NCBI GenBank assembly: GCA_016342385.1
Contig: JAEINM010000004.1
Location: forward strand, 1 to 28,556
Length of the DNA: 28,556 nt
Direction: 5' to 3'
From: Spirochaetaceae bacterium
GTDB lineage: Bacteria; Spirochaetota; Spirochaetia; DSM-2461
Position numbers and translations under genes: made by a program. The stretch's first letter is position 1. The number at the start of each line of letters is the position of its first letter. Of the stretch, positions 9,245-17,728 are shown one piece after another. The notes under the pieces were generated by a model. The model was given only the letters and a program-made list of their open reading frames with translations, ran no database searches and was not told the DNA's origin.

Positions 9245-9931
9245 ATGAAAAAAATACTCTTTATATCTATTATACTGTTTTTTACTTCTCTATCTTCTGT
9301 TCAGGCAATTGAGAATTTACCTCTTCACTTAAAAATTATGTCGACCCACAACACGGTGGAACCGCAGATTTGGAAAAATACCATATTCTTAACAGCCAGA
9401 CCAAGGGGGAACCCCCGGTTTGTCGGTGTCGCTTTCGATTTTGAATCATATGGGATTATTCACCCATTTGAAATAAATGAGAGTGGTATTTTTATTTATA
9501 CGGCTCAGGCTCCTGAAATGAGAGAAATACACTACCGCTTAATAATAGACGGTTTATGGATGGCAGATCCTCTGGGTGTTCACAATGAACGGGATAAATA
9601 CGGAATAATGGTATCAAAACTGGAGGCTGGTGAACCTGAATATGTCAAAGTGAAGGGTCCTGAATCCGATAATTCGGGAAATACGACTTTCTCGATTAGA
9701 AGCAGGCCGGATTCAACCGTCTCCATAGTAGGTACATTTAACGGCTGGGATCCCTATATGACTCCACTAAAAGAAAGTTTTTCCGGTGTCTATTCAACGA
9801 ATCTGAGATTGAAAAAAGGCACCTATTTCTACTATTTTATTATAGACGGGAGAAAAGCGATGGATCCGATGAACTTTTCCAGAGCGATGAACAGAGAAGG
9901 TGAAGAAGTCTGCCAGATTGTGATTCCCTGA
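9245..9931 (+). CDS. Periplasmic protein with two CBM48/AMPK-type glycogen-binding folds
   Basis: The 228-residue product has a signal peptide probably cleaved after VQA (residue 21). The second half (about 145-228) is a recognisable early-set/CBM48 fold: GTFNGWDP at 163-170, a later turn L-K-K-G-T-Y-F-Y-Y-F, and IIDGRKAMDP at about 199-208. The first half (about 42-115) repeats the pattern more weakly, ending YRLIIDGLWMADPLG, so this looks like a tandem duplication. No catalytic domain follows, so an enzyme role is unlikely; it may bind a glucan or another protein. It is divergent from the collar-type gene, which may mean a shared role, but this is inference. No clear ribosome-binding site is seen before the ATG. 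Confidence 0.75.
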   Translation: MKKILFISIILFFTSLSSVQAIENLPLHLKIMSTHNTVEPQIWKNTIFLTARPRGNPRFVGVAFDFESYGIIHPFEINESGIFIYTAQAPEMREIHYRLIIDGLWMADPLGVHNERDKYGIMVSKLEAGEPEYVKVKGPESDNSGNTTFSIRSRPDSTVSIVGTFNGWDPYMTPLKESFSGVYSTNLRLKKGTYFYYFIIDGRKAMDPMNFSRAMNREGEEVCQIVIP

Positions 9932-9967
9932 AAACAGGAGAGACGAACAGCCTTTCCCCCTTACTGT

Positions 9968-10924
9968 TTATACCATATATTCTGCGGATCCCGATTGTAA
10001 TACAGAGACAGCATTAGCCGCACATTTTTCCTTCAGCAGTGCAATTGAATCTTCACTGTAATAGGCTCTGTGATCGGTAATGACAATATTCTCCAGTTGA
10101 GCAAGATGGGAACTCCCTCTGGGAGGTTCATACTCCAGAACGTCTATGGCGGCTCCTCGAATGAGACCTTTCTTCAAAGCAGTTTCCAGATGACCTTCAT
10201 TAATAAGAGCACCTCTCGATGTATTGATAAGAACAGCATCATTTTTCATCAGGTCAAAAGATTCGCTGTCTATAAAGTATTTTGTATCCTCATTTAAGGG
10301 GAGATGAAGAGAGATATAATCAGACTCCTTCAAAAGAGTTTCCAGAGAAACAGCAAAAACGGAATCATCGATTTGATCACCGGGTTTCAGCCCCCTGCTG
10401 TATATAAGAACGCGGGAAAATCCGAATCCTTCAGCCATTGCTTTTAAGGCCCGACCGGTACGGCCATAGCCGATAATCCCAAGCACAGAACCATGAATCC
10501 TCTTCATTTTCGGGGTGGGAACATCTCGCCATCGTCCCTCTCTCACAGCTTTTGCTCTCTGAGCTATATTTCTTTCGAATGACAAAAGAAGGGCAAAGGC
10601 ATGTTCTGCCACTTCATGAATGCAGTAATCGGGAACTATGGCTACTTTTATTCCCGCTTTAGCGGCGGCAGCAGTGTCGACATTGTCATAACCCGCACCA
10701 TAGCGGGAGATGACTTTACATTTTTTCATATGTCCAATCACTTCAGAAGTCATTTCAGCCATGTCGACTAGTACAGCATCTGCCTCTTCAACTGCTTTAA
10801 TCAGTTCTTCACCTTTTAATTCTCTATATATCTCAACATCTGCATCTATTGATTCCAGAATCTTTTTTTCTCTATCACAATTTCCATTTAAATTATCTGT
10901 AATGACTATTTTATATTTTTTCAT
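9968..10924 (-). CDS. D-isomer-specific 2-hydroxyacid dehydrogenase (CtBP-like)
   Basis: The 318-residue product is an NAD(P)-dependent D-2-hydroxyacid dehydrogenase, a soluble cytoplasmic enzyme that interconverts a 2-oxoacid and a D-2-hydroxyacid. The dinucleotide-binding motif is GYGRTG at 152-157. The catalytic triad is visible: Arg237 in NTSRGAL, Glu266 in DVLEYEPP, and His285 in ITDHRAYYSEDS. SRYGAGYDNVD at 73-83 and VPDYCIHEVAEHA at 97-109 resemble the C-terminal-binding-protein branch of the family rather than SerA. The substrate cannot be told from sequence. The gene stands alone. A TATAAT lies six bases before the ATG and there is no ribosome-binding site, so the mRNA may be leaderless. 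Confidence 0.9.
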   Translation of the reverse strand: MKKYKIVITDNLNGNCDREKKILESIDADVEIYRELKGEELIKAVEEADAVLVDMAEMTSEVIGHMKKCKVISRYGAGYDNVDTAAAAKAGIKVAIVPDYCIHEVAEHAFALLLSFERNIAQRAKAVREGRWRDVPTPKMKRIHGSVLGIIGYGRTGRALKAMAEGFGFSRVLIYSRGLKPGDQIDDSVFAVSLETLLKESDYISLHLPLNEDTKYFIDSESFDLMKNDAVLINTSRGALINEGHLETALKKGLIRGAAIDVLEYEPPRGSSHLAQLENIVITDHRAYYSEDSIALLKEKCAANAVSVLQSGSAEYMV

Positions 10925-10930
10925 AAGGGG

Positions 10931-10936
10931 ATTATA
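10931..10936 (-). promoter_or_regulatory. -10 box (TATAAT) just before the dehydrogenase start, possible leaderless promoter
   Basis: On the minus strand the sequence reads TATAAT-CCCCTT-ATG. With normal spacing, transcription would begin at the A of the start codon. The -35 region is weak (TTTATT at a 17-base spacing). Confidence 0.45.
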
Positions 10937-11001
10937 CTTGATTAGTTTGACTTAATAAACCGGAAGCCTTTAAAGCTTCATTTGTTTTTAACAAAAAGAG
11001 C

Positions 11002-11037
11002 TTGTTGCAAAAGCAATTTTTTTAACTTCTGCAACAA
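11002..11037 (-). terminator. Terminator of the opp operon
   Basis: On the minus strand TTGTTGCAGAAG pairs with CTTTTGCAACAA, a 12-bp stem with one G-U pair and a 12-base loop. GCTCTTTTTG follows. It lies 25 bases downstream of the oppF stop codon. Confidence 0.7.
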
Positions 11038-11062
11038 TCTCCTTATTGAAAATAGATACTTT

Positions 11063-12130
11063 CTAAAAGATCTCTTTCCATCTATGACAGGCTACAGAAT
11101 GATCTCCATCGACATTTTCCATAAGCGGCAGATCTTTTTTACAGATATCGACCGCATAGCTACATCGCGGGTGAAATCGACAGCCATTGGGAGGATCGAT
11201 TGGATTAGGCACATCACCTTCAAGGATAATCCTCTCTTTTTCCGTTTCCGGATCGGGAACAGGTATCGCAGAGAGCAGTGCTTTTGTATATGGATGTTTT
11301 GCATTTTCAAAAACAGCTTTTGTTTTTCCAATTTCAACAATTTTTCCCAGATACATTACGGCAATCCTGTCACTTATAAATTTAACAACCAGCAAATGAT
11401 GAGTGACAAATATATAGGTCAGATTAAACTGTTTTTGCAAATCTTTTAAAAGGTTCAGAATCTGAGACTGTACAGACACATCAAGAGCCGAAGTCGGTTC
11501 ATCCATAAGGATAAGGTCAGGATGAGTTGTCAAAGCTCTCGCAACGGCGATTCTCTGCCTCTGTCCTCCGGAAAATTCATGAGGGTATCGGTTGTAGTGC
11601 TGTTTCGATAAACCAACGGTTTCCATTATCTGCTGAAGTCTTACCTGAATTTCTTCAGCACCCAACAACTTCTGACAGACAAGAGGTTCTGCCACTATTT
11701 TCTTTACCAGCATACGGGGATCAAGTGAGTGGCTTGGATCCTGGAAAACAATCTGCATTCTACGTCTCAATTCACTAATCGCTTTCCTGGAATACTGAGT
11801 CATATCCATTTTCGTACGCAACTTATTTATTTTCTGGAGATTATCAGGATTTTCTGCTGCTATAAGCTTCTCAAGTTCTTCTACTTCATTCTTATCCTGG
11901 TCAAAATAAATTCGCCCTTCTGTTGCTTTGTGTATGTTGAGAAGAGTTTTACCCAATGTTGTTTTACCACATCCTGACTCACCAACCAAACCCAGACATT
12001 CACCTTTATGAATCTGCAGGTCAATATCATCGACAGCTTTGACATCGGCAATGTGTTTTCGGAATATTCCGCCCTTTACCGGATAGTATTTTTTCAGGCT
12101 CCTAATATCTATTAATGTTTCTTTCATCAT
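11063..12130 (-). CDS. oppF: Oligopeptide ABC transporter ATP-binding protein OppF
   Basis: The 355-residue ATPase energises peptide import with OppD at the cytoplasmic face of OppBC. Motifs in order: Walker A GESGCGKT (50-57), Q-loop VFQDP (Gln130), signature FSGGQRQR (186-193), Walker B LILMDEP (206-212), H-loop FVTHHL (His244), and the C-terminal oligopeptide-transporter segment with CRFHPRCSYAVDIC. The residue after the H-loop His is His rather than the usual Asp. About 35 extra residues (about 80-118) sit between Walker A and the Q-loop. The start at ATG 12130 overlaps the oppD TGA by four bases and has AAGGAAG upstream, which implies translational coupling; an ATG in frame at 12160 lies inside oppD and is less likely. 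Confidence 0.94.
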   Translation of the reverse strand: MMKETLIDIRSLKKYYPVKGGIFRKHIADVKAVDDIDLQIHKGECLGLVGESGCGKTTLGKTLLNIHKATEGRIYFDQDKNEVEELEKLIAAENPDNLQKINKLRTKMDMTQYSRKAISELRRRMQIVFQDPSHSLDPRMLVKKIVAEPLVCQKLLGAEEIQVRLQQIMETVGLSKQHYNRYPHEFSGGQRQRIAVARALTTHPDLILMDEPTSALDVSVQSQILNLLKDLQKQFNLTYIFVTHHLLVVKFISDRIAVMYLGKIVEIGKTKAVFENAKHPYTKALLSAIPVPDPETEKERIILEGDVPNPIDPPNGCRFHPRCSYAVDICKKDLPLMENVDGDHSVACHRWKEIF

Positions 12131-13428
12131 TTGTCTTCCTTCTGAGAATAAAGATGACATGAAGTACTGTGCTCATCATTTAACTCAAAAATTTCTGGTT
12201 TTTCATTTTTACATATTTCCATTGCATATGGACAACGAGGGTGAAATCGACAACCAGAAGGAGGAGTAACGAGGTTTGGTACGACACCGGGTATTGTTGC
12301 CAATTTTTCACCCTGCTCAACTTTAGGTACAGAGTTTAACAATCCCTTTGTATAGGGATGCTGTGGATTTTTGAATAAATCCTTAACCGTAGCGGTTTCA
12401 CAAACATCCCCGGCATACATAACTGAAACTCTGTCACAAACCTCGGCGATAACACCCAGATCATGAGTGATAAATAATACTGATGAAATCTTTGTCTTTT
12501 TTAAATCTTTAATCATGTCAAGAATCTGAGCCTGAATAGTCACATCCAGATTTGAAGTCGGCTCATCGGCAATCAGAAGTTCAGGGTGACAGGCCAGAGC
12601 GATTGCGATGACAATACGCTGCTGCATTCCCCCGGATAATTCATGGGGATATCTGTCAATGATATTGGAAGGATTAGGAATTCCCAGCTCAGTCAGAAGC
12701 TGAAGAACATTCCTCCGGATAGCTTTACCGATTCCCCGCTGGTACGCATTCAGAATGGGGATTTTCCTCTGGATTTTAATAAGGAAATTATACTCCTGAC
12801 ATCTGTCCCTCCAGAAGTTTAATGAATGTTTCCTGGCAATTGATGCCTCATCTTCATTGTCCTCAATTTCCAGAAGCTCTTTATCAATTTCAGCGACTTT
12901 CAAATCGTATTTTTCTATACTATTAAGCTCTGACTGCAGTAATTTTACCGAGATATTTCGAAAGAAATTGGCCAGCCCATTCGAGGATTTCTCACTTTTT
13001 TCCAGCAGTCTGTCAATGGCTTCCTTAACCATCTCTTCATGACGGTGAAAAACAAAACTTTCCCCCACCTGATCTCCAATTTTAAGAACCGGATTAAGAG
13101 AAGAACTGGCTTCCTGAAAAATCATGGAAATGCTATTTCCCCGAACTGACTGCATATATGTTTCTGAGCGTTTCAGGATATCTATACCTTTCTGGTGATC
13201 CTTATCACTCATAAAAAGGTTTATCTGTCCACTTTCAATCTTTCCGGGAGACTGAACAATTCTCATCATCGAACGGACAGAAACGCTTTTCCCGCATCCC
13301 GACTCACCGACAAGACCATAAGTCTCTCCAGGTTTCATTGAGAGAGAAACACCATTCAACGCTCTAACAGTACCCTCATAAGTATAAAAATTGGTATATA
13401 ATTCTTTTGTTTCTATTAATTTGTCCAC
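12127..13428 (-). CDS. oppD: Oligopeptide ABC transporter ATP-binding protein OppD with a long helical insertion
   Basis: The 433-residue ATPase is well above the usual 320-340 of OppD. Walker A GESGCGKS lies at 41-48, the Q-loop at Gln105 (MIFQEA), signature LSGGMQQR at 264-271, Walker B LLIADEP at 284-290, H-loop THDL at His322, and the C-terminal CRFHPRCPYAMEIC near 393-406. The extra length is a charged, helix-prone insertion of about 100 residues (about 143-242) between the Q-loop and the signature motif, in the helical subdomain that contacts the permeases. All catalytic motifs are intact, so it should be active. It begins with GTG after GGAG and overlaps the oppC stop by one base. Confidence 0.93.
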   Translation of the reverse strand: MDKLIETKELYTNFYTYEGTVRALNGVSLSMKPGETYGLVGESGCGKSVSVRSMMRIVQSPGKIESGQINLFMSDKDHQKGIDILKRSETYMQSVRGNSISMIFQEASSSLNPVLKIGDQVGESFVFHRHEEMVKEAIDRLLEKSEKSSNGLANFFRNISVKLLQSELNSIEKYDLKVAEIDKELLEIEDNEDEASIARKHSLNFWRDRCQEYNFLIKIQRKIPILNAYQRGIGKAIRRNVLQLLTELGIPNPSNIIDRYPHELSGGMQQRIVIAIALACHPELLIADEPTSNLDVTIQAQILDMIKDLKKTKISSVLFITHDLGVIAEVCDRVSVMYAGDVCETATVKDLFKNPQHPYTKGLLNSVPKVEQGEKLATIPGVVPNLVTPPSGCRFHPRCPYAMEICKNEKPEIFELNDEHSTSCHLYSQKEDK

Positions 13429-14378
13429 TATTTTCTCCGCATTTTTGGATCAAAAACATCCCGTACCGCATCGCCGAGTAAATTCCAGCCCAGCACAAAG
13501 AGACTGATAACAAATCCGGGAATAAATACGAGAAACCAGTACGCCAGTCTGTTACCGGGAGGTCCGACAATGTAATTTCTACAAGTTGAAACAATTTGGC
13601 CCCAGTCCGCATAACCGACACCGGACCCCAGCCCCAGGAATGATAGAGCAGCTGCGGTGAGGATTGCGGTCCCAACACTCATGGAAGCAACGATTAACAC
13701 AGAATAGATACTATTGGGTAATATATGGGAAAAAATAACTCTTAAGTGAGATGCACCAGAAGCTCTCGCAGCCTGAATGTAATCTTTATCACGTAAAACC
13801 AGAATTTCAGAACGGATTATTCTGGCGTATTGCCGCCAGCCAAGGACAACCATAACAATGATAATCGATTGAAGTCCCCGTCCCAAGGCAACAACAAGTG
13901 CCATGGCGACAACAAGAAAGGGCAAGGCATAAAACAAGTCGACGATTCTCATTATAATTTCGTCAACTATTCCTCCAAAATACCCGGCGATTGTACCGAG
14001 AGCCAGACCGATAATCAGGTTAAAAAATACAATAGAAAATCCGATTTTAAAGGCGTTTCTTGTTCCCCAGACCATACCGTAAAAAATATCATACTGCTCC
14101 GGCATCGTTCCGAAGGGATTTTCTACCGATGGAGGCTGAGGTTCCTGAGCCCAGCCTTTATGGGGAATCTGATAGGGATTATCAGTCTTATAGGGAGGTG
14201 CAATTATCGGTGCAAAAACGGCGATTAATGCAAAAGATATTATGATAGTCAATCCAATAATACTCAAAGGATTTTTTAAAAATCTTTTTAGTGAAAATAA
14301 GAACTCCTGTAGTTTAGGATGCTGTTTGCTCTTCATCTCAATAGCTTCAGGAGCCTTGTCTATCTGTTCATTACTCAT
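13428..14378 (-). CDS. oppC: Oligopeptide ABC transporter permease OppC
   Basis: The 316-residue inner-membrane permease has a cytoplasmic N-tail of about 37 residues, TM1 (PLSIIGLTIIISFALIAVFA), a periplasmic loop rich in P and N, and a five-helix BPD_transp_1 core. The EAA coupling motif is RASGASHLRVIFSHILPNS near residues 210-228, which docks onto the ATPases. It forms the channel with OppB. GGGGAGGAG lies before the ATG. The gap from oppB is 15 bases and it overlaps oppD by one base, so it is a mid-operon gene. Confidence 0.94.
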   Translation of the reverse strand: MSNEQIDKAPEAIEMKSKQHPKLQEFLFSLKRFLKNPLSIIGLTIIISFALIAVFAPIIAPPYKTDNPYQIPHKGWAQEPQPPSVENPFGTMPEQYDIFYGMVWGTRNAFKIGFSIVFFNLIIGLALGTIAGYFGGIVDEIIMRIVDLFYALPFLVVAMALVVALGRGLQSIIIVMVVLGWRQYARIIRSEILVLRDKDYIQAARASGASHLRVIFSHILPNSIYSVLIVASMSVGTAILTAAALSFLGLGSGVGYADWGQIVSTCRNYIVGPPGNRLAYWFLVFIPGFVISLFVLGWNLLGDAVRDVFDPKMRRK

Positions 14379-14393
14379 TATTACTCTCCTCCC

Positions 14394-15428
14394 CTAAGCC
14401 AATCGAATACGAGGATCAATATAGGCATATATAATATCCACAACCAGGTTTATCAAAACATATACACCGGATAAGAATAGAACATTAAACATGATTGCCG
14501 GAATATCGAGTCTCAATGAAGCCTGAGCCATCCAGCGTCCTATTCCCGGACGGGAAAAGATTGTTTCTGTTATGACCATTCCGGCCATCAATCCGGCCAT
14601 CATCAGACCGGAGATGGTTACAACAGGAATCAGGGCATTTCTTCTGGCATGTTTTGCTATTATGACTTTTTTACTGGCTCCCTTAGCAAGAGCGGTTCGT
14701 ATATAATCCTGCCCCAGAGATTCAAGCATACTCGAACGCATTAATCTCATAATGAGAGCACTACTCAAGATAACGAGATTTATTGTCGGCAGAACAAGAT
14801 GCCAGAAAGCATCTGCAGCAACATCCCATCGGTTATTTAAAATTCCATCTATAACTAAAAGTCCCGTAAAACTCTTAAATCCTTCGCTAAAAAAAACATC
14901 GCGATATTCATTGGATAATATACCCGGCTCAAAAAGGCCGAAGTAACCATAAAATATCATTAATAAAATAAGGCCCAGCCAGAATGTCGGTAATGAATAT
15001 CCGACAATTGAAAAAATTCTGGCAAAATGGTCAATCGGTTTATCTTTATTAACCGCCGCAGCAGAGCCCAGTAAGATTCCAACAAGTATAATCAGAGGTC
15101 CCGATAAAAGGACCAGCTCTAATGTGACGGGAAAATACTGCTTGAAACCATCAACAACAGGTGCCTGTGCGGTTACAGAGAATCCGAAATCACCTTTGAA
15201 TACAGATTTCACCCATCGGGCGTACTGAACAGGTGCAGGATCATTTAAACCATATTTCTCAATCAATGCTTCAAATTGTTCGGCATTAACCCGTTCATCC
15301 TGTAAATAAATGGCGACCCGCTGCCCTGGAGGCAGCATCATCATAATTGAAAAGACAACTATGGTTACACCAAATAAAATAACAACCATCAACAATAGTC
15401 GTCTTATTAAATAATTTAATAAACCCAA
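14394..15428 (-). CDS. oppB: Oligopeptide ABC transporter permease OppB
   Basis: The 344-residue inner-membrane permease begins with TM1 (LLLMVVILFGVTIVVFSIMM). Next is the conserved periplasmic segment typical of OppB/DppB (MLPPGQRVAIYL then KYGLNDPAPVQYARWV), then a BPD_transp_1 core. The EAA motif is TALAKGASKKVIIAKHARRN, followed by LIPVVTISGL. The start is a TTG six bases after a strong AAAGGAGG, and the protein start MGLLNYLIRR fits the family. A stem-loop lies between it and oppA, so it is probably expressed at a lower level than oppA. Confidence 0.94.
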   Translation of the reverse strand: MGLLNYLIRRLLLMVVILFGVTIVVFSIMMMLPPGQRVAIYLQDERVNAEQFEALIEKYGLNDPAPVQYARWVKSVFKGDFGFSVTAQAPVVDGFKQYFPVTLELVLLSGPLIILVGILLGSAAAVNKDKPIDHFARIFSIVGYSLPTFWLGLILLMIFYGYFGLFEPGILSNEYRDVFFSEGFKSFTGLLVIDGILNNRWDVAADAFWHLVLPTINLVILSSALIMRLMRSSMLESLGQDYIRTALAKGASKKVIIAKHARRNALIPVVTISGLMMAGLMAGMVITETIFSRPGIGRWMAQASLRLDIPAIMFNVLFLSGVYVLINLVVDIIYAYIDPRIRLA

Positions 15429-15559
15429 AGAAATCCTCCTTTAAGGATTCAATTTTTATACATAATTTTATACATAATTTTATAATCGTTTTAAGCTTTA
15501 GGTCAAATTTCTATCTAACCAGAAAGAAACAATTCCACCATTACGGAACTATTTTCAAG

Positions 15560-15592
15560 AATAAAGGCCATCATGAAATGATGGCCTTTATT
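15560..15592 (-). terminator. oppA-oppB intercistronic stem-loop (partial terminator)
   Basis: AATAAAGGCCATCAT and ATGATGGCCTTTATT form a perfect 15-bp stem with a 3-base loop, 24 bases past the oppA stop. Only a weak T-rich end follows. Such hairpins after a binding-protein gene usually protect or terminate part of the transcript so that the binding protein is made in excess over the membrane parts. Confidence 0.8.
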
Positions 15593-15615
15593 AAAAGGAT
15601 TACTAAATCCTATTT

Positions 15616-17403
15616 CTACTTACTCATGTATCTGAGAAGATTGTAAAAATCGTCATTAACCGGCTGATAGTAGTAACCGCCGTCAAAATTAATCCAGGTT
15701 CTGTAATACTGTCTGTATATAGACTGAACGTTTACAATTCCGACCGCATCTTCAATATAAATTTCCTGCAGTCTGAAATATGCCTCTTCACGTTCTTTAG
15801 GATCAGTAGAATACTTAGCTTTTAAAATAAGCTCATCGGCTTCAGGGTTAGAATAACCACCTTTTGCCGGGAAATATCCCTTGGAGTACATGAATGGATC
15901 CGCATAATTATCGGGGTCCGGATAGTCAGGAGCCCAACCGATGAAGAAGAGAGGCATTCTCTTGTTTTTGTTGAGATCAAGGTATTCAGCCCAGACTACG
16001 CTTCTAACCGTAACTTTGAATTTGGGGTTGAGAGAGTTGACATTTTCAGCCAGGATTCTCAGTCCACCACCACGGATTTCATTACCTTCATTATAGGCCA
16101 GGTCCATTACAAATCCATTTTCCCACAATTTCCCATCATAGAGTTTTTTGAAATACTCTTCAGATTTCGCAAGGTCAAAAGGAAGCCTTTCCTGATTTTC
16201 ATTTTTATAAGCAAGACCGAAAGGGAATGGTGTCACAGGATCCACAGCATATCCAGAGTTAACATCTCTTATAAATGTCTCTTCATCCCAGGCATAGGTG
16301 AACGCCAGACGGGCATCGAGATTGGCAAAGAAATCACCGGGGACACCATTACCATCTACGGCTCCAGATCCGATTAAAGGATTATCCACATCATTTGTAT
16401 CCTGATTAAACATAATACCTGAAAGGCTTAATCTTGGAAGATCTTTTGCAGATGTAATCCCCTCTTCAGCATCCATATCAGCATAGAAGTTCGGCTCGAC
16501 ATAGGCGTAGTCAATATCACCCTGAAGGAACATAAGTTTTCGAGTTGACCACTCATCAAGAACTTTGTAAATACCTTTTGCCAATGCGGGTTTTTTCCCG
16601 TGGTAATCATCAAATCTCGTAATAACAAGTTCATCGCCTTTAACCCATCTATCGAGCTTATAAGGTCCTGTACCGTTGGAAACTTCATAGAGAGTTTCCT
16701 CACCGGTTGGAGGATTGTTTACACGGGCCATATCGGCACCAGTTCCATCCCAACCACCGTTTGCGGCAACGAAATCTTTATTTACTATTGCACCCCAGTA
16801 TCCTGCAATGATTCCCAGAAATGGTTCAAATGGCTGATAAAGGTTAAAAACAACATAGTCGCCATCAACTTCTACAGTTGGATCTATATCATCATAGGTA
16901 TATTTAAATGTTCCATCATCATTTCTGGAACCGGAATCATTTAAGAAAACCATAAAATACATCCATTGAGGACCATGATCAACATCGACAACCATGGTTC
17001 TTTCAATTGAGTATTCAACATCTTCAGGTGTCAGTACGCTGCCATCGTGGAATTTTATTCCTTTTTTAATCTTGAATCGGTAAGTCTTACCATCGGCACT
17101 GATTCCACCATTGGCCATTGTCGGTACTTCTTCTGCAAGAACAGGGACTAAATCCAGTTCTCCTCTGTTATAGGTAATCAGTTGATCATACATCTGATTA
17201 ATATTAACTCCCGATGCATTATCATAGGCAACTGCCGGATCTAATGTGGAAACAGTTCCAATTGTTCCATATACAAATGTATCGGGATTTTTTACTGTAA
17301 CTGCAGGTTTTTCTACTTCTGCAACTTCCGCCTTTTTTTCACCACAGGAAAAGAAAGAGAATGCTAATAATGCAGTCAGCAAAACCAAAAATGCTTTTTT
17401 CAT
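15616..17403 (-). CDS. oppA: Oligopeptide-binding lipoprotein OppA (SBP family 5)
   Basis: The 595-residue product is the envelope-anchored peptide receptor of the Opp importer. It has a lipoprotein signal (MKKAFLVLLTALLAFSFFSC, Cys20) followed by a short charged linker. The SBP_bac_5 core shows FVYGTIGTVSTLDPAVAYDN early, YRFKIKKGIKFHDGSVLTPE with DVEYSIER after it (the family signature), and NGTGPYKLDRWVKGDELV. The late region has FIGWAPDYPDPDNYADPF, as in peptide binders. The ATG at 17403 is preceded by AAAAGGAG at seven bases; a TTG at 17406 is in frame but less likely. It is the first gene of oppABCDF and has a good promoter. Confidence 0.94.
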   Translation of the reverse strand: MKKAFLVLLTALLAFSFFSCGEKKAEVAEVEKPAVTVKNPDTFVYGTIGTVSTLDPAVAYDNASGVNINQMYDQLITYNRGELDLVPVLAEEVPTMANGGISADGKTYRFKIKKGIKFHDGSVLTPEDVEYSIERTMVVDVDHGPQWMYFMVFLNDSGSRNDDGTFKYTYDDIDPTVEVDGDYVVFNLYQPFEPFLGIIAGYWGAIVNKDFVAANGGWDGTGADMARVNNPPTGEETLYEVSNGTGPYKLDRWVKGDELVITRFDDYHGKKPALAKGIYKVLDEWSTRKLMFLQGDIDYAYVEPNFYADMDAEEGITSAKDLPRLSLSGIMFNQDTNDVDNPLIGSGAVDGNGVPGDFFANLDARLAFTYAWDEETFIRDVNSGYAVDPVTPFPFGLAYKNENQERLPFDLAKSEEYFKKLYDGKLWENGFVMDLAYNEGNEIRGGGLRILAENVNSLNPKFKVTVRSVVWAEYLDLNKNKRMPLFFIGWAPDYPDPDNYADPFMYSKGYFPAKGGYSNPEADELILKAKYSTDPKEREEAYFRLQEIYIEDAVGIVNVQSIYRQYYRTWINFDGGYYYQPVNDDFYNLLRYMSK

Positions 17404-17728
17404 CAATTACTCCTTTTATTTTTATCAATATATATAATCGCTTATATAATTATGCCTGTCAAATATATTTGTGAAGAAATACCGATGTTCTTACCTATAG
17501 AAATTGTTGCTCTTTGGAATTACAATTATATCTAGAATGCTCTTTCTCAATAGGATGAACTGACAACTATCATAAATGAAGCAGACTTCAAAACCTGGGA
17601 AAGTTCAAAATAAATATTGATTCGGCAACAGCTATTCAAAGTATTTATACTTGCGAATAAACAAAAGAAAAGGCATTATTGAAGATAAGTGTATATAAAT
17701 GCGTAGTATGTATAGGTAAGGAAATAGA
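17404..17728. other. Divergent intergenic region between oppA and the acyltransferase gene
   Basis: This is 325 bases of AT-rich DNA with no convincing gene. It holds the oppA ribosome-binding site and promoter on the minus strand. On the plus side there is a possible weak promoter (TTGCGA, 17 bases, CATTAT near 17654-17682) and AAGGA before the acyltransferase start. I see nothing else recognisable. Confidence 0.6.
17434..17462 (-). promoter_or_regulatory. oppA promoter (sigma-70 type)
   Basis: The minus strand reads TTGACA (17462-17457), a 17-base spacer, then GATTAT (17439-17434), about 30 bases before the oppA start. The -35 is perfect and the -10 matches four of six. Confidence 0.6.

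Noticed and set aside
9926..9970. AAACAG...CTGTTT inverted repeat as a terminator between convergent genes
   Set aside because: The stem is only six bases with a loop over 20 bases and no T-tract.
10982..11449. Plus-strand open frame of 155 codons overlapping oppF
   Set aside because: It lies antisense to oppF, whose ABC motifs are complete; the product is Phe/Ile-rich with no recognisable family.
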